Source of the DNA: Pseudomonas_T sp032052615
GTDB lineage: Bacteria; Pseudomonadota; Gammaproteobacteria; Pseudomonadales; Pseudomonadaceae
Direction of reading: 5' to 3'
Length of the DNA stretch: 64,000 bases
Assembly: GCA_032052615.1 (NCBI GenBank)
Contig: DAMBWF010000001.1
Span: 124,001 to 188,000 of the forward strand
Shown: positions 46,909 through 58,584 of the stretch, in pieces
How the letters are laid out: every line of letters starts with the position of its first letter
Numbering within the stretch: position 1 is the first letter of the stretch
Notes under the pieces: generated by a model
Seen by the model: only the letters and a program-made list of their open reading frames with translations
Told to the model about the DNA's origin: nothing
Databases searched by the model: none
Program-made: the position numbers and the translations under genes

Positions 46909-47467
46909 GCTGGCCTCTCACGTTGGACAGCAGGTGCATCCGGCTGTCGTTCAAGTACGCTTTCATTCCTGTCGCTGTGGTGACCCCGTTGGCCGCCTCG
47001 ATTCTAACGTCTTGCTCGGTCTGAGCATATTCCTGATCGGGGAAGACGGTCAGGCGCGACGTGGTCAGGATGACGGGGCGTTCCTTGGCATCGGTGCGGG
47101 CAACCCGCACGTTGTCGATCAATTCGACCTGCTTGCCTTTCGGGCCCACTTCGCCCCGGTCGCTCTGAACATGCCAGGGGTATTCGGTGCCCCGGTACAT
47201 CTGCAGGTCCGGCGTGGTCAGCAGGGTGACGTCGCTGGCCTGGACATGCTCGAGCTTGGCAGCGGTCATTTCGTAGCGAAGCGCGCCGTCGGGCATGTAT
47301 TCGACGCTTCGTCCGTTGATCACGTAATAGTCGATGGCGTTCGGGTCGGCGGCCGCCGGGGCGGCGTCGTCCATGAAGCTCTCCGGGCGGATGTTCCAGT
47401 AGCCGAGGGCGATCAGCAGCGCGGCGATCGGCAGCAGGATCAGGGCGAGTCGCAGGTTCTTCGGCAT
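46895..47467 (-). CDS. lptC: LPS transport protein LptC
   Basis: Inner-membrane bitopic partner of LptBFG that hands LPS to LptA, 190 residues. Seen: a single N-terminal helix (LRLALILLPIAALLIALGYW) and a periplasmic jellyroll with the conserved segments PDLQMYRGTEYPWHVQSDRGE and TSRLTVFPDQEYAQTEQDVRI. It lies 10 bases after kdsC. Confidence 0.94.
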   Translation of the reverse strand: MPKNLRLALILLPIAALLIALGYWNIRPESFMDDAAPAAADPNAIDYYVINGRSVEYMPDGALRYEMTAAKLEHVQASDVTLLTTPDLQMYRGTEYPWHVQSDRGEVGPKGKQVELIDNVRVARTDAKERPVILTTSRLTVFPDQEYAQTEQDVRIEAANGVTTATGMKAYLNDSRMHLLSNVRGQHEVR

Positions 47468-47477
47468 GCGGAAGGGC

Positions 47478-48005
47478 CTATAGATAAGCGGCTTGTGCGG
47501 CGTCGAGGGTGCCCTGGGCGCCCATGATCAGTTCGCAGAATTCCCGGGCGGCACCCTCACCACCGCGAGCCCGGGTCACCCCGTGGGCGTGGCGGCGGAC
47601 GAAGGCGTCGGCGCTGGCCACCGCCATGCCGAGACCGACCCGGCGGATCACCGGCAGGTCGGGCAGGTCGTCGCCCAGGTACGCGACCTGATGCAGTTCG
47701 AGTCTCAGCTCGGCGAGCAGTTCGTCGAGCACCGCCATTTTGTCTTCGCGGCCCTGGTAGAGATGGTGGATCCCCAGGTTGCGGGCGCGCCGTTCCACCA
47801 CCGGGGTCTGGCGCCCGGTGATGATGGCGGTTCTCACGCCACTGCCGATGAGCATCTTGATGCCGTGGCCGTCGAGGGTGTTGAAGGTCTTGAATTCGCT
47901 GCCATCGACCAGGAAATACAGGCGCCCGTCGGTGAGCACGCCGTCGACGTCGAAGACCGCCAGGCGAATCTCCCGGGCCCGTTGCAGCAGGGCTTCTTCG
48001 TTCAT
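47478..48005 (-). CDS. kdsC: KDO-8-phosphate phosphatase KdsC
   Basis: HAD-family phosphatase that makes Kdo for the LPS inner core, 175 residues. Seen: the nucleophile motif VFDVDGVLTDG, motif II AIITGRQTPVV and motif IV AYLGDDLPDLPVI. No cap domain is present, as in the tetrameric C0 subfamily. The start overlaps the kdsD stop by one base, and it feeds the same pathway. Confidence 0.96.
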   Translation of the reverse strand: MNEEALLQRAREIRLAVFDVDGVLTDGRLYFLVDGSEFKTFNTLDGHGIKMLIGSGVRTAIITGRQTPVVERRARNLGIHHLYQGREDKMAVLDELLAELRLELHQVAYLGDDLPDLPVIRRVGLGMAVASADAFVRRHAHGVTRARGGEGAAREFCELIMGAQGTLDAAQAAYL

Positions 48006-48979
48006 CAGATCACTCCGGCGCGGGTCAGGTCATGGATGTGCAGCGCGCCGATCGGCCGGTCGTCGCCATCCACCACGACGAGCACGTTGATCTTGTGGTC
48101 GTCCATGATCTTCAGCGCTTCGGCGGCGAGCATGTCGGCCAGGGCGGTCTTGCCATGGTGGGTCATCACGTCATCGATGATGGCGTTGCGCACATCGATG
48201 CCGCGGTCCAGGGTGCGGCGCAGGTCGCCGTCGGTGAAGATGCCGGCGAGCGTGCCGTCGTCTTCCAGCACCGCGGTCATGCCCAGACCCTTGCGGGTCA
48301 TTTCCAGCAGGGCGTCCTTGAGCGGCGTGCCGCGCTTCACCTGGGGCAGTTCGCTTCCGGCGTGCATGATGTGCTCCACCTTGAGCAGCAGGCGCCGGCC
48401 GAGGGCGCCGCCAGGGTGGGAGAAGGCGAAGTCCTCGGCGGTGAAGCCGCGCGCTTCCAGCAGCGCGATGGCCAGCGCGTCGCCCAGGACGAGCGACGCG
48501 GTGGTGGATGAGGTCGGGGCGAGGTTCAGCGGGCAGGCCTCCTGGTTGACCCGGGCATCGAGATTGGCTTCGGCGGCGCGAGCCAGGGGGGAATCGGGGT
48601 TGCCAGTCATGCTGATGAGGGTGATGCCGAGGCGCTTGATCAGCGGCAGCAGCGTGACGATTTCGGCGGTGGTGCCGGAGTTGGACAGCGCGAGTACCAC
48701 GTCTTCCCGGGTGATCATGCCCATGTCGCCGTGGCTCGCCTCGGCCGGATGCACGAAGAACGCCGGCGTGCCGGTGCTGGCGAGGGTGGCGGCGATCTTC
48801 TTGCCGATGTGGCCGGACTTGCCCATGCCCACCACTACCACGCGGCCCTTGCCTCGCAGGATCAATTCGCAGGCCCGCACGAAGTCATCGCCGATGCGCT
48901 CTTGCATCGCTTCGATGGCCTCGATTTCCAGGCGAATGGTGCGGCGGGCGGACTGCAAGGGATGGAGGGTCGACGTCAT
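48005..48979 (-). CDS. kdsD: Arabinose-5-phosphate isomerase KdsD
   Basis: Interconverts ribulose-5-phosphate and arabinose-5-phosphate, the first step of Kdo synthesis; 324 residues. Seen: an N-terminal SIS sugar-isomerase domain with VVVGMGKSGHIGKK, ALSNSGTTAE and HPAEASHGDMG, followed by two CBS domains (HIMHAGSELPQV and VMTHHGKTALADML). It leads the minus-strand kdsD-kdsC-lptC-lptA-lptB-rpoN operon. ATG 48979 is chosen by family length; the frame stays open to 49045. Confidence 0.95.
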   Translation of the reverse strand: MTSTLHPLQSARRTIRLEIEAIEAMQERIGDDFVRACELILRGKGRVVVVGMGKSGHIGKKIAATLASTGTPAFFVHPAEASHGDMGMITREDVVLALSNSGTTAEIVTLLPLIKRLGITLISMTGNPDSPLARAAEANLDARVNQEACPLNLAPTSSTTASLVLGDALAIALLEARGFTAEDFAFSHPGGALGRRLLLKVEHIMHAGSELPQVKRGTPLKDALLEMTRKGLGMTAVLEDDGTLAGIFTDGDLRRTLDRGIDVRNAIIDDVMTHHGKTALADMLAAEALKIMDDHKINVLVVVDGDDRPIGALHIHDLTRAGVI

Positions 48980-49012
48980 GGCGGCGCGGTCGCTGGGGAG
49001 GAAAAGCGGGGG

Positions 49013-49041
49013 ATTATAGCCAGAAAGCGATCGTCGCTCAC
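49013..49041 (-). promoter_or_regulatory. kdsD/lpt promoter with perfect -10
   Basis: On the minus strand a perfect TATAAT -10 lies at 49018-49013. Seventeen bases upstream is GTGAGC (49041-49036), a poor -35, which overlaps one arm of the inverted repeat at 49032-49062. A weak -35 with a regulator-like repeat suggests activation or repression at this site. Confidence 0.5.
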
Positions 49042-49062
49042 CCATCGACTCTGTGAGCGACG
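49032..49062. repeat. Perfect 10-bp inverted repeat between kdsD and mlaF promoters
   Basis: CGTCGCTCAC (49032-49041) and GTGAGCGACG (49053-49062) with an 11-base spacer, centred between two divergent promoters. The 21-base centre-to-centre spacing fits a dimeric regulator on one DNA face, but a hairpin reading is also possible. Confidence 0.7.
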
Positions 49063-49105
49063 GCTCAAAGCTGTCATCCGCCTGAACGAAAGCATGGGCA
49101 ACCTT

Positions 49106-49135
49106 GGGAGGCGCGAGCGGTCGATGCTATATTGC
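49106..49135 (+). promoter_or_regulatory. Candidate sigma-70 promoter of mlaFEDCB
   Basis: TTGGGA at 49106-49111 and TATATT at 49130-49135, 18 bases apart (4 of 6 and 5 of 6 matches), about 90 bases before the mlaF start. Confidence 0.5.
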
Positions 49136-49225
49136 GCGCCCCGTTCGGCCCGCCGCCGGCCGTTGCAGGTGTCCCCATCGCCGGGTGCGTCGTCTGCCGG
49201 GAATGGATGCATGCAAGGAGTTTCG

Positions 49226-50035
49226 ATGAGCGCCGAAAATGGCTACGCGGTCGAGCTGAAAGGGGTGACCTTCAAGCGCGGCGCGCGGAGTATCTACAAC
49301 GATGTCGATATTCGCATTCCCCGCGGTAAGGTGACCGGTATCATGGGGCCTTCGGGCTCCGGCAAGACCACCCTGTTGCGCCTTATCGCCGCCCAGCTCA
49401 AGCCCGCTCGCGGCGAGGTGTGGGTGAACGGCCGCAATGTGCCGAAGCTGTCGCGTGCCGAGCTGTTCGACATGCGCAAGGAGTTCGGCGTGCTGTTCCA
49501 GAGCGGGGCGCTGTTCACCGATCTGGACGTGTTCGAGAACGTCGCCTTTCCCCTGCGCGTGCATACCAAGCTGCCCGAGGAGATGATCCGCGACATCGTG
49601 CTGATGAAGCTCCAGGCCGTCGGCTTGCGCGGCGCCATCGAGCTGATGCCGGACGAACTGTCCGGGGGCATGAAACGCCGGGTGGCCCTGGCCCGGGCCA
49701 TCGCCCTGGACCCCCAGATCCTGATGTACGACGAGCCCTTCGTGGGGCAGGATCCGATCTCCATGGGCATGCTGGTGCGTTTGATCCGCCTGCTCAATGA
49801 TGCCCTGGGTATCACCAGCATCGTGGTGTCCCACGACCTCGCCGAGACCGCCAGCATCGCCGACTACCTGTACGTCGTGGGGGATGCCCAGGTGCTCGGC
49901 CAGGGCACGCCCGCCGAGCTGATGAACTCCGACAACCCGCGTATCCGGCAATTCATGAAAGGCATTCCCGACGGCCCCGTGCCGTTCCACTATCCCGCGC
50001 CCGATTACCGCGCCGACCTGCTGGGGGAGCGTTGA
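49226..50035 (+). CDS. mlaF: Phospholipid transport ATPase MlaF
   Basis: ATPase of the MlaFEDB phospholipid transporter that keeps the outer membrane asymmetric, 269 residues; the Pseudomonas homologue is also known as Ttg2A. Seen: Walker [11 protein letters not shown]-loop [23 protein letters not shown], signature LSGGMKRR, Walker [15 protein letters not shown]-loop VVSHDLAE, and the Mla-type C-terminal extension. AAGGAG lies 5 bases before the ATG. It leads the mla operon. Confidence 0.96.
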   Translation: MSAENGYAVELKGVTFKRGARSIYNDVDIRIPRGKVTGIMGPSGSGKTTLLRLIAAQLKPARGEVWVNGRNVPKLSRAELFDMRKEFGVLFQSGALFTDLDVFENVAFPLRVHTKLPEEMIRDIVLMKLQAVGLRGAIELMPDELSGGMKRRVALARAIALDPQILMYDEPFVGQDPISMGMLVRLIRLLNDALGITSIVVSHDLAETASIADYLYVVGDAQVLGQGTPAELMNSDNPRIRQFMKGIPDGPVPFHYPAPDYRADLLGER

Positions 50036-50832
50036 TGCGCAGCAAGCCGCTACTGGAGCGTATCCGTCTATTGGGCGCCGCCGGCATTTCCGCGCTGGCG
50101 GCCCTCGGGCGCTCGACGATTTTCCTGCTGCGAGCCCTGTTCGGCCGCGGCGCGCTGGGCAACGGGATGCACCTGCTGACCCGTCAGTTGTATTCGGTAG
50201 GGGTGCTGTCCTTGCCGATCATCCTGGTTTCCGGCGTGTTCATCGGCATGGTCCTGTCGCTGCAGGGTTACAGCATTCTCAACAAATACGGCTCCGAGCA
50301 GGCCGTGGGGCAGATGGTGGCCCTTACCCTGCTGCGGGAGCTGGGCCCCGTGGTGACCGCGCTACTGTTCGCTGGTCGTGCCGGCTCGGCCTTGACGGCG
50401 GAGATCGGCAACATGAAAGCCACTGAGCAGTTGTCCAGCCTGGAAATGATCGGCGTGGACCCGCTGAAGTACATCGTCGCGCCGCGCCTGTGGGCCGGTT
50501 TCATTTCCCTGCCAGCCTTGTCCACCCTTTTCAGCGTGGTCGGCATCTGGGGAGGCGCGATGGTCGCGGTCGACTGGCTGGGCGTCTACGAGGGCTCGTT
50601 CTGGTCGAACATGCAGAACAGCGTGGAGTTCGGCAACGATGTTCTCAACGGCGTGATCAAGAGCGTGGTTTTCGCGTTCGTGGTGACCTGGATCGCCGTG
50701 TTCCAGGGCTACGATTGCGAACCCACCTCCGAAGGCATCAGCCGCGCCACTACCCGCACCGTGGTCTACGCCTCACTGGCTGTCCTCGGCCTCGACTTCA
50801 TTCTCACCGCCCTGATGTTTGGAGACTTCTGA
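50035..50832 (+). CDS. mlaE: Phospholipid transport permease MlaE
   Basis: Permease of the Mla transporter, 265 residues with five to six hydrophobic helices. Seen: an N-terminal amphipathic segment, [26 protein letters not shown] membrane region, the conserved [45 protein letters not shown] block and a C-terminal helix ending MFGDF. The start overlaps the mlaF stop by one base; an in-frame TTG at 50032 is not needed. Confidence 0.96.
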   Translation: MRSKPLLERIRLLGAAGISALAALGRSTIFLLRALFGRGALGNGMHLLTRQLYSVGVLSLPIILVSGVFIGMVLSLQGYSILNKYGSEQAVGQMVALTLLRELGPVVTALLFAGRAGSALTAEIGNMKATEQLSSLEMIGVDPLKYIVAPRLWAGFISLPALSTLFSVVGIWGGAMVAVDWLGVYEGSFWSNMQNSVEFGNDVLNGVIKSVVFAFVVTWIAVFQGYDCEPTSEGISRATTRTVVYASLAVLGLDFILTALMFGDF

Positions 50833-51299
50833 TGCAAACCCGCACCCTGGAAATCGGTGTCGGCCTGTTCCTCCTGGCCGGCTTGCTGGCCCTGATGCTG
50901 CTGGCCTTGCGCGTCAGCGGGCTGTCCGTCAGCGGCAACGGAGAGACCTACAAGCTGTATGCGAACTTCGACAACATCGCCGGGCTCACGGTCCGGGCCA
51001 AAGTGACCATGGCCGGGGTGACCATTGGCAAGGTCACCGCCATCGACTTGGACCGCGACCACTACACGGGGCGCGTGACCATGGAGTTGGAGAAGAAGGT
51101 GGACAACCTCCCGGTCGACTCCACCGCGTCCATCCTCACGGCTGGCCTGCTGGGCGAGAAGTACATCGGCATCAGCGTTGGTGGAGACGACGAACTGCTC
51201 AAGGACGGCGGCACCATTCGCGATACCCAGTCGTCTCTAGTACTGGAAGACTTGATCGGAAAATTCCTGCTCAACTCGGTGGGCAAGGATTCCAAATGA
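50832..51299 (+). CDS. mlaD: MCE-domain phospholipid-binding protein MlaD
   Basis: Hexameric inner-membrane-anchored MCE protein that forms the lipid channel above MlaE, 155 residues. Seen: one N-terminal helix (GVGLFLLAGLLALMLLALRV) and a single MCE domain (YKLYANFDNIAGLTVRAKVTMAGVTIGKVTAIDL), with the pore-loop hydrophobic C terminus LVLEDLIGKFLL. The start overlaps the mlaE stop by one base. Confidence 0.96.
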   Translation: MQTRTLEIGVGLFLLAGLLALMLLALRVSGLSVSGNGETYKLYANFDNIAGLTVRAKVTMAGVTIGKVTAIDLDRDHYTGRVTMELEKKVDNLPVDSTASILTAGLLGEKYIGISVGGDDELLKDGGTIRDTQSSLVLEDLIGKFLLNSVGKDSK

Positions 51300-51310
51300 G
51301 GAGATTCGCC

Positions 51311-51958
51311 ATGCTTCAGACATTGCGTAACGGCCTGCTGGTCCTGCTGGCCGCCCTGCCACTCTTCGCCTCGGCCGCCGCCCAGACCCCGCAAGAAGTG
51401 GTGCAGCAGACCACCGACCGGTTGCTCGCCGACATTCAGGCGAACCGCGACAAGTACCGCGCCGATTCCGAGGCGTTCTACGAATCGCTCAACAACATCC
51501 TCGGGCCGGTGGTGGATGCCGAAGGCATCGCCCGTGGCGTGATGACCGTGAAATATAGCCGGCAGGCCAGCCCCGAGCAGATCAAGCGGTTCGAGGAGGA
51601 ATTCAAGCGCAGCCTGATGCAGTTCTACGGCAACGCGCTGCTGGAATACGACAACCAGGGCGTTCGCGTACTGCCCGGCGGCAAGCCGGAGGCGGAGCGC
51701 GCCAGCGTGAACATGGAGGTCAAGGACAAGAAGGGCACGGTGTACCCGGTGTCCTACACCCTGGTGAGCCAGGGCGACGCCTGGAAGGTGCGCAACGTGA
51801 TCATCAACGGGATCAACATCGGCAAGCTGTTCCGCGACCAGTTCGCCGACACCATGCAGAAGAACGGCAACGACCTGGAGAAAACCATCGCCGGCTGGTC
51901 CGGAGTGGTCGCCAAGGCCAAGGAAACCGCCACTGCCGAGCAGGCCGGGGCGAAATGA
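51311..51958 (+). CDS. mlaC: Periplasmic phospholipid-binding protein MlaC
   Basis: Soluble shuttle that carries phospholipids between the outer membrane and MlaFEDB, 215 residues. Seen: a signal peptide (MLQTLRNGLLVLLAALPLFASAAA), the MlaC/Ttg2 fold with EFKRSLMQFYGNALLEYDNQGVRVL and VSYTLVSQGDAWKVRNVIINGINI. ATG 51311 is preferred, with GAGGAG 8 bases upstream; an ATG at 51296 overlaps the mlaD stop but lacks such a site. Confidence 0.95.
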   Translation: MLQTLRNGLLVLLAALPLFASAAAQTPQEVVQQTTDRLLADIQANRDKYRADSEAFYESLNNILGPVVDAEGIARGVMTVKYSRQASPEQIKRFEEEFKRSLMQFYGNALLEYDNQGVRVLPGGKPEAERASVNMEVKDKKGTVYPVSYTLVSQGDAWKVRNVIINGINIGKLFRDQFADTMQKNGNDLEKTIAGWSGVVAKAKETATAEQAGAK

Positions 51959-52260
51959 GCGACGCCAGCCTGAGCCTCAACGGTAATCGCCTGTCGCTAC
52001 GGGGCGTGCTCGATTACCGTAGCGGCCCGCAGTTGCGCGAGGACGCCCGCCAGGCGATCCACGGTGCCCAGGCCTCCGCTCTGGTGGTGGATTGCAGTGG
52101 GGTGGTCAAGTCCAGCAGCGTCGGGCTGTCCCTGCTGCTGGCGTTCATGCGCGACGCCCGCGAGGCGGGCAAGAGCCTGACGATTGAGGCCCTGCCCGAG
52201 GAAATGCGGGTCATCGCCGATGTCTCGGGGCTCACGGACCTGCTGCCGCTCGGCGCCTAG
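51955..52260 (+). CDS. mlaB: STAS-domain protein MlaB
   Basis: Cytoplasmic STAS protein that binds MlaF and supports ATPase assembly, 101 residues. Seen: a STAS fold with DCSGVVKSSSVGLSLLLAFMRDAREAGKSL, where the conserved switch Ser/Thr region (SSSVG) is kept. The start overlaps mlaC by 4 bases. It ends the mla block. Confidence 0.92.
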   Translation: MSDASLSLNGNRLSLRGVLDYRSGPQLREDARQAIHGAQASALVVDCSGVVKSSSVGLSLLLAFMRDAREAGKSLTIEALPEEMRVIADVSGLTDLLPLGA

Positions 52261-52286
52261 GAAGAGCGGCCCTCCGTCCGCCGGGG

Positions 52287-52315
52287 TTCGCAGGCTGGGG
52301 GCTTTTTTGTATCAT
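52287..52315 (+). promoter_or_regulatory. Candidate promoter of ibaG-murA-his
   Basis: TTCGCA at 52287-52292 and TATCAT at 52310-52315, 17 bases apart (4 of 6 and 5 of 6 matches). A T6 run just upstream of the -10 might also end mla transcripts, but no clean stem was found. Confidence 0.45.
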
Positions 52316-52406
52316 GTCCGGCCCGCGAGCCCCTCGGGCTTTCAGAATTCCCCGCTCCCGTCTCCTCAGCCGCTTGCGCCGCGCCGCCGCCGGCCACGGC
52401 AGGTGA

Positions 52407-54002
<1,596 letters not shown>

Positions 54003-54045
54003 CCCCGCTGACCGCGGCGGCCCGGCCGCCTAAGGATTCCCGCTC

Positions 54046-54672
54046 ATGCTTACCATCGCCCTGTCCAAAGGCCGCATCCTCGACGATACCCTGCCGCTGC
54101 TCGCCGCGGCGGGCATCGTGCCCAGCGAGAACCCGGACAAGAGCCGCAAGCTGATCATCCCCACCAGCCAGGACGACGTGCGCCTGCTGATCGTGCGCGC
54201 CACCGATGTGCCCACCTACGTGGAGCATGGTGCCGCGGACCTCGGGGTGGCGGGCAAGGACGTGCTGTTGGAATACGGCGGCCAGGGCCTGTACGAGCCC
54301 CTCGACCTGAAGATCGCCAACTGCAAGCTGATGACCGCCGGCGCCATCGGCGCGCCCGAGCCTCAGGGGCGCCTGCGGGTGGCGACCAAGTTCGTCAACG
54401 TCGCCAAGCGCTATTACGCCGAGCAGGGTCGGCAAGTCGACGTGATCAAGCTCTATGGCTCCATGGAGCTGGCGCCCCTGGTGGGCCTGGCGGACAAGAT
54501 CATCGACGTGGTCGACACCGGCAACACCCTGCGCGCCAACGGTCTGGAGCCCCAGGACCTGATCGCCACCATCAGCTCGCGGCTGATCGTCAACAAGGCG
54601 GCGATGAAGATGCAGCACGCCCGCATCCAGGCGCTGATCGAAACCCTGCGCGAGGCGGTCGCGTCGCGATGA
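54046..54672 (+). CDS. hisG: ATP phosphoribosyltransferase, short form HisG
   Basis: First enzyme of histidine synthesis, 208 residues. It is the short form lacking the C-terminal regulatory domain and needs HisZ, which is not in the window. Seen: the start [18 protein letters not shown], the [29 protein letters not shown] block and the PRPP-binding loop region [16 protein letters not shown]. It lies 43 bases after murA. Confidence 0.96.
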   Translation: MLTIALSKGRILDDTLPLLAAAGIVPSENPDKSRKLIIPTSQDDVRLLIVRATDVPTYVEHGAADLGVAGKDVLLEYGGQGLYEPLDLKIANCKLMTAGAIGAPEPQGRLRVATKFVNVAKRYYAEQGRQVDVIKLYGSMELAPLVGLADKIIDVVDTGNTLRANGLEPQDLIATISSRLIVNKAAMKMQHARIQALIETLREAVASR

Positions 54673-54732
54673 CCGCCCGGGCCCTCCCGCGCGCCGCTCC
54701 GGCGCGCTCGCGTTCTCGACACCGTCACTGAC

Positions 54733-54757
54733 ACCGCGCGCGGCCTCGCCGCGCGGT
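54733..54757. terminator. Hairpin between hisG and hisD
   Basis: ACCGCGCG (54733-54740) pairs with CGCGCGGT (54750-54757) with a 9-base loop inside the 175-base hisG-hisD gap. No T-run follows, so it is at most a partial stop or processing site. Confidence 0.4.
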
Positions 54758-54847
54758 CCCGCCGCGTCCCCCCATTTTCTCGGGCGTCCATGCGGTGGGC
54801 TTGGTAGGCTAGCGACGCCCGAGCACACGCCATACGAGAGGCCCGTC

Positions 54848-56163
<1,316 letters not shown>

Positions 56164-56167
<4 letters not shown>

Positions 56168-57216
56168 GCAAGTACTGGAGCCCCTTCGTCAAGAACCTGG
56201 TGCCCTACGTGCCGGGCGAGCAACCCAAGCTGGACCGGCTGGTGAAGCTCAATACCAACGAGAACCCTTACGGACCGTCGCCCAAGGCGATCGCCGCCAT
56301 GCAGGCCGAGCTGGGTGACAGCCTGCGCCTTTACCCCGATCCAGGCAGCGAACGCCTGCGACGGGCGGCGGCCGAGTACTACGGGGTGGACATGGCGCAG
56401 GTATTCGTCGGCAATGGCTCCGACGAGGTGCTCGCCCACGCTTTCCACGGGCTCTTCCAAAAGGGCGCGCCCTTGCTGTTCCCGGATGTCACCTACAGCT
56501 TCTACCCGGTCTACTGCGGGCTCTACGGCATTCCGTTCGAGGCGGTGCCCCTGGACCAGGACTTCCAGGTCCGGGTGGAGGATTATGCGCGGCCCAACGG
56601 CGGCGTCATCCTGCCCAACCCCAACGCGCCGACGGGGTGCGTGCTACCTCTCGAGGCCATCGAGCGGTTACTTCAGGCGAGTCCGGACTCCGTGGTGATC
56701 GTGGACGAGGCATACGTCGACTTCGGCGGCCAGACCGCGATTGCCCTGGTGGACCGCTATCCCAACCTGCTGGTGGTGCAGACCCTGTCCAAGTCCCGCT
56801 CCCTGGCCGGCCTGCGGGTGGGGCTCGCGGTGGGACATGTGGACCTGATCGAGGCGCTGCAACGGATCAAGGACAGCTTCAACTCCTATCCCCTGGATCG
56901 TCTGGCGATCGCGGGCGCGGCCGCGGCCTTCGAGGATACGGCGTGGTTCGAGCGGACCCGCCGGGCTGTGATGGATAGCCGCGAGCGCCTGGTGGCCGAA
57001 CTGGACGCTCGCGGTTTCGAGGTCCTGCCCTCGGCGGCCAACTTCGTCTTCGCCCGCCATCCCGACAAGGACGCCGCCGCCCTCGCCGCGAGCCTGCGTG
57101 AGCGGGGCGTGGTCGTGCGCCATTTCAAGCAGGCGCGCATCGCCCAGTTCCTGCGTATCACCATCGGCACGCCCGAGCAGAACCAGTCCTTGCTGGAGGC
57201 ACTGGACCAAGGCTGA
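56164..57216 (+). CDS. hisC: Histidinol-phosphate aminotransferase
   Basis: PLP-dependent aminotransferase of histidine synthesis, 350 residues, fold type I. Seen: [12 protein letters not shown] at the N terminus, [16 protein letters not shown], the PLP lysine at about residue 210 in [18 protein letters not shown], and the substrate-arginine block [12 protein letters not shown]. The start overlaps the hisD stop (ATGA). Confidence 0.96.
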
Positions 57217-57303
57217 CAGGCGCCGTTCGGCTGGCGAGCCGCGCGCCGCTGCGCTCGGCGGTGGCCCTTCCAGGCAGGCGAAGGGCAATGCCCGCGGAAA
57301 CGA

Positions 57304-57325
57304 AACGGCGCCTCGCGGCGCCGTT
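57304..57325. terminator. Terminator hairpin between hisC and algW
   Basis: Perfect 9-bp stem (AACGGCGCC/GGCGCCGTT) with a 4-base loop between converging genes. It is followed by only short T runs. Confidence 0.5.
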
Positions 57326-57327
57326 CG

Positions 57328-58482
57328 TCATTCCTTGTTGCCAGCGGGGGCGGGAGGCGGCCGGAGCCCGACCTTGGCCGTCAGCTCCATCTCCTTGCCG
57401 TTGCGCATCACCTTCACGGCGATGGTCTCGCCGGGCTTGGTGCGGGCCACCTGATTCATGGAACGACGCCCATCGCCAGCCGGTTCGCCGGCGATGCTGA
57501 GAATGATGTCGCCGGGTTGCAGGCCCGCCCGCTGGGCGGGGCCGTCGCGGTAGATGCCCGCCACCACGATTCCGGCGCGGCCCACCAAACCGAAGGATTC
57601 CGCCAGCTCGGCGGTGAGCGGTTGCACCTCGATGCCCAGCCAGCCACGGATCACCTGGCCGTGCTCGATGATCGCCTTCATCACTTCGATGGCCAGCTTG
57701 GTCGGGATGGCGAAGCCGATGCCCTGGGAGCCGCCGGACTTGGAAAAGATCGCCGTGTTGATGCCGATCAGGTTGCCGTAGGCATCCACCAGCGCCCCGC
57801 CGGAGTTGCCCGGGTTGATCGCCGCGTCGGTCTGAATGAAATCCTCGTAGGTGTTCAGGCCGAGCTGGTTGCGCCCGGTGGCGCTGATGATGCCCATGGT
57901 CACGGTCTGTTGCAGACCGAACGGGTTACCGATGGCCAGGGCGACGTCGCCGATCTGGATGTTTTCCGAATGGCCGAGGGTGATCGCGGGCAGGTCGTTC
58001 AGGTCGATCTTCAGCACCGCCAGGTCCGTTTCCGGGTCGCTGCCCACCAGGCGGGCGAGGGTTTCGCGGCCGTCCTTGAGAGCCACGACAATCTGGTCGG
58101 CGCCGGCGGTGACGTGGTTATTGGTCAGCAGATACCCTTCGGGACTCATGATCACGGCGGAGCCGAGGCTGGATTCCATGCGCCGCTGGCGCGGCAGGTT
58201 GTCGCCGAAGAACTTGCGGAACTGCGGGTCCTCGAACAGCGGGTGGGAGGGTTTGCTGATCACCTTGGTGGTGTAGAGGTTGGCCACCGCGGGCGAGGCG
58301 AGGTTGACCGCATCGGCATAAGAAGCGGGGCCCTGGCGTGGCTGCTCGTATTGTGGCGCGACCTTGAGCTCGACATCCTGTCGCGGCAGGCCGACCCACT
58401 GGGGAAAGCGTTCGATGATCAGCAGCGCGATCAGCACGCCGACCAGCAACGGCCAGCCGAAGTAACGCAAGGCCTGGAACAT
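57328..58482 (-). CDS. algW: Periplasmic site-1 serine protease AlgW (DegS-like)
   Basis: Inner-membrane-anchored DegS/HtrA-type protease, 384 residues, that cuts the anti-sigma factor MucA when it senses misfolded outer-membrane proteins and so releases AlgU (sigma-22). Seen: a single N-terminal helix (YFGWPLLVGVLIALLII), the catalytic triad His123 (TNNHVTAG), Asp153 (PETDLAVLKID) and Ser227 (NPGNSGGAL), then one PDZ domain (GWLGIEVQPLTAELAESF, then AGLQPGDIILSIAG). A single PDZ and a membrane anchor separate it from two-PDZ DegP/MucD. Its own promoter has a perfect TATAAT. Confidence 0.94.
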   Translation of the reverse strand: MFQALRYFGWPLLVGVLIALLIIERFPQWVGLPRQDVELKVAPQYEQPRQGPASYADAVNLASPAVANLYTTKVISKPSHPLFEDPQFRKFFGDNLPRQRRMESSLGSAVIMSPEGYLLTNNHVTAGADQIVVALKDGRETLARLVGSDPETDLAVLKIDLNDLPAITLGHSENIQIGDVALAIGNPFGLQQTVTMGIISATGRNQLGLNTYEDFIQTDAAINPGNSGGALVDAYGNLIGINTAIFSKSGGSQGIGFAIPTKLAIEVMKAIIEHGQVIRGWLGIEVQPLTAELAESFGLVGRAGIVVAGIYRDGPAQRAGLQPGDIILSIAGEPAGDGRRSMNQVARTKPGETIAVKVMRNGKEMELTAKVGLRPPPAPAGNKE

Positions 58483-58535
58483 GATGGAAATCCTGGGAGA
58501 GTTGCTGGAGCGCGGGCCGCCCCTTAAGGTGCGAC

Positions 58536-58566
58536 ATTATAGAGGGCGCCCGGAGCCGCCCGCCAA
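58536..58566 (-). promoter_or_regulatory. Candidate sigma-70 promoter of algW
   Basis: On the minus strand a perfect TATAAT at 58541-58536 and TTGGCG at 58566-58561, 19 bases apart, about 55 bases before the algW start. Confidence 0.45.
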
Positions 58567-58584
58567 CCGCACATGAGGATCGCC

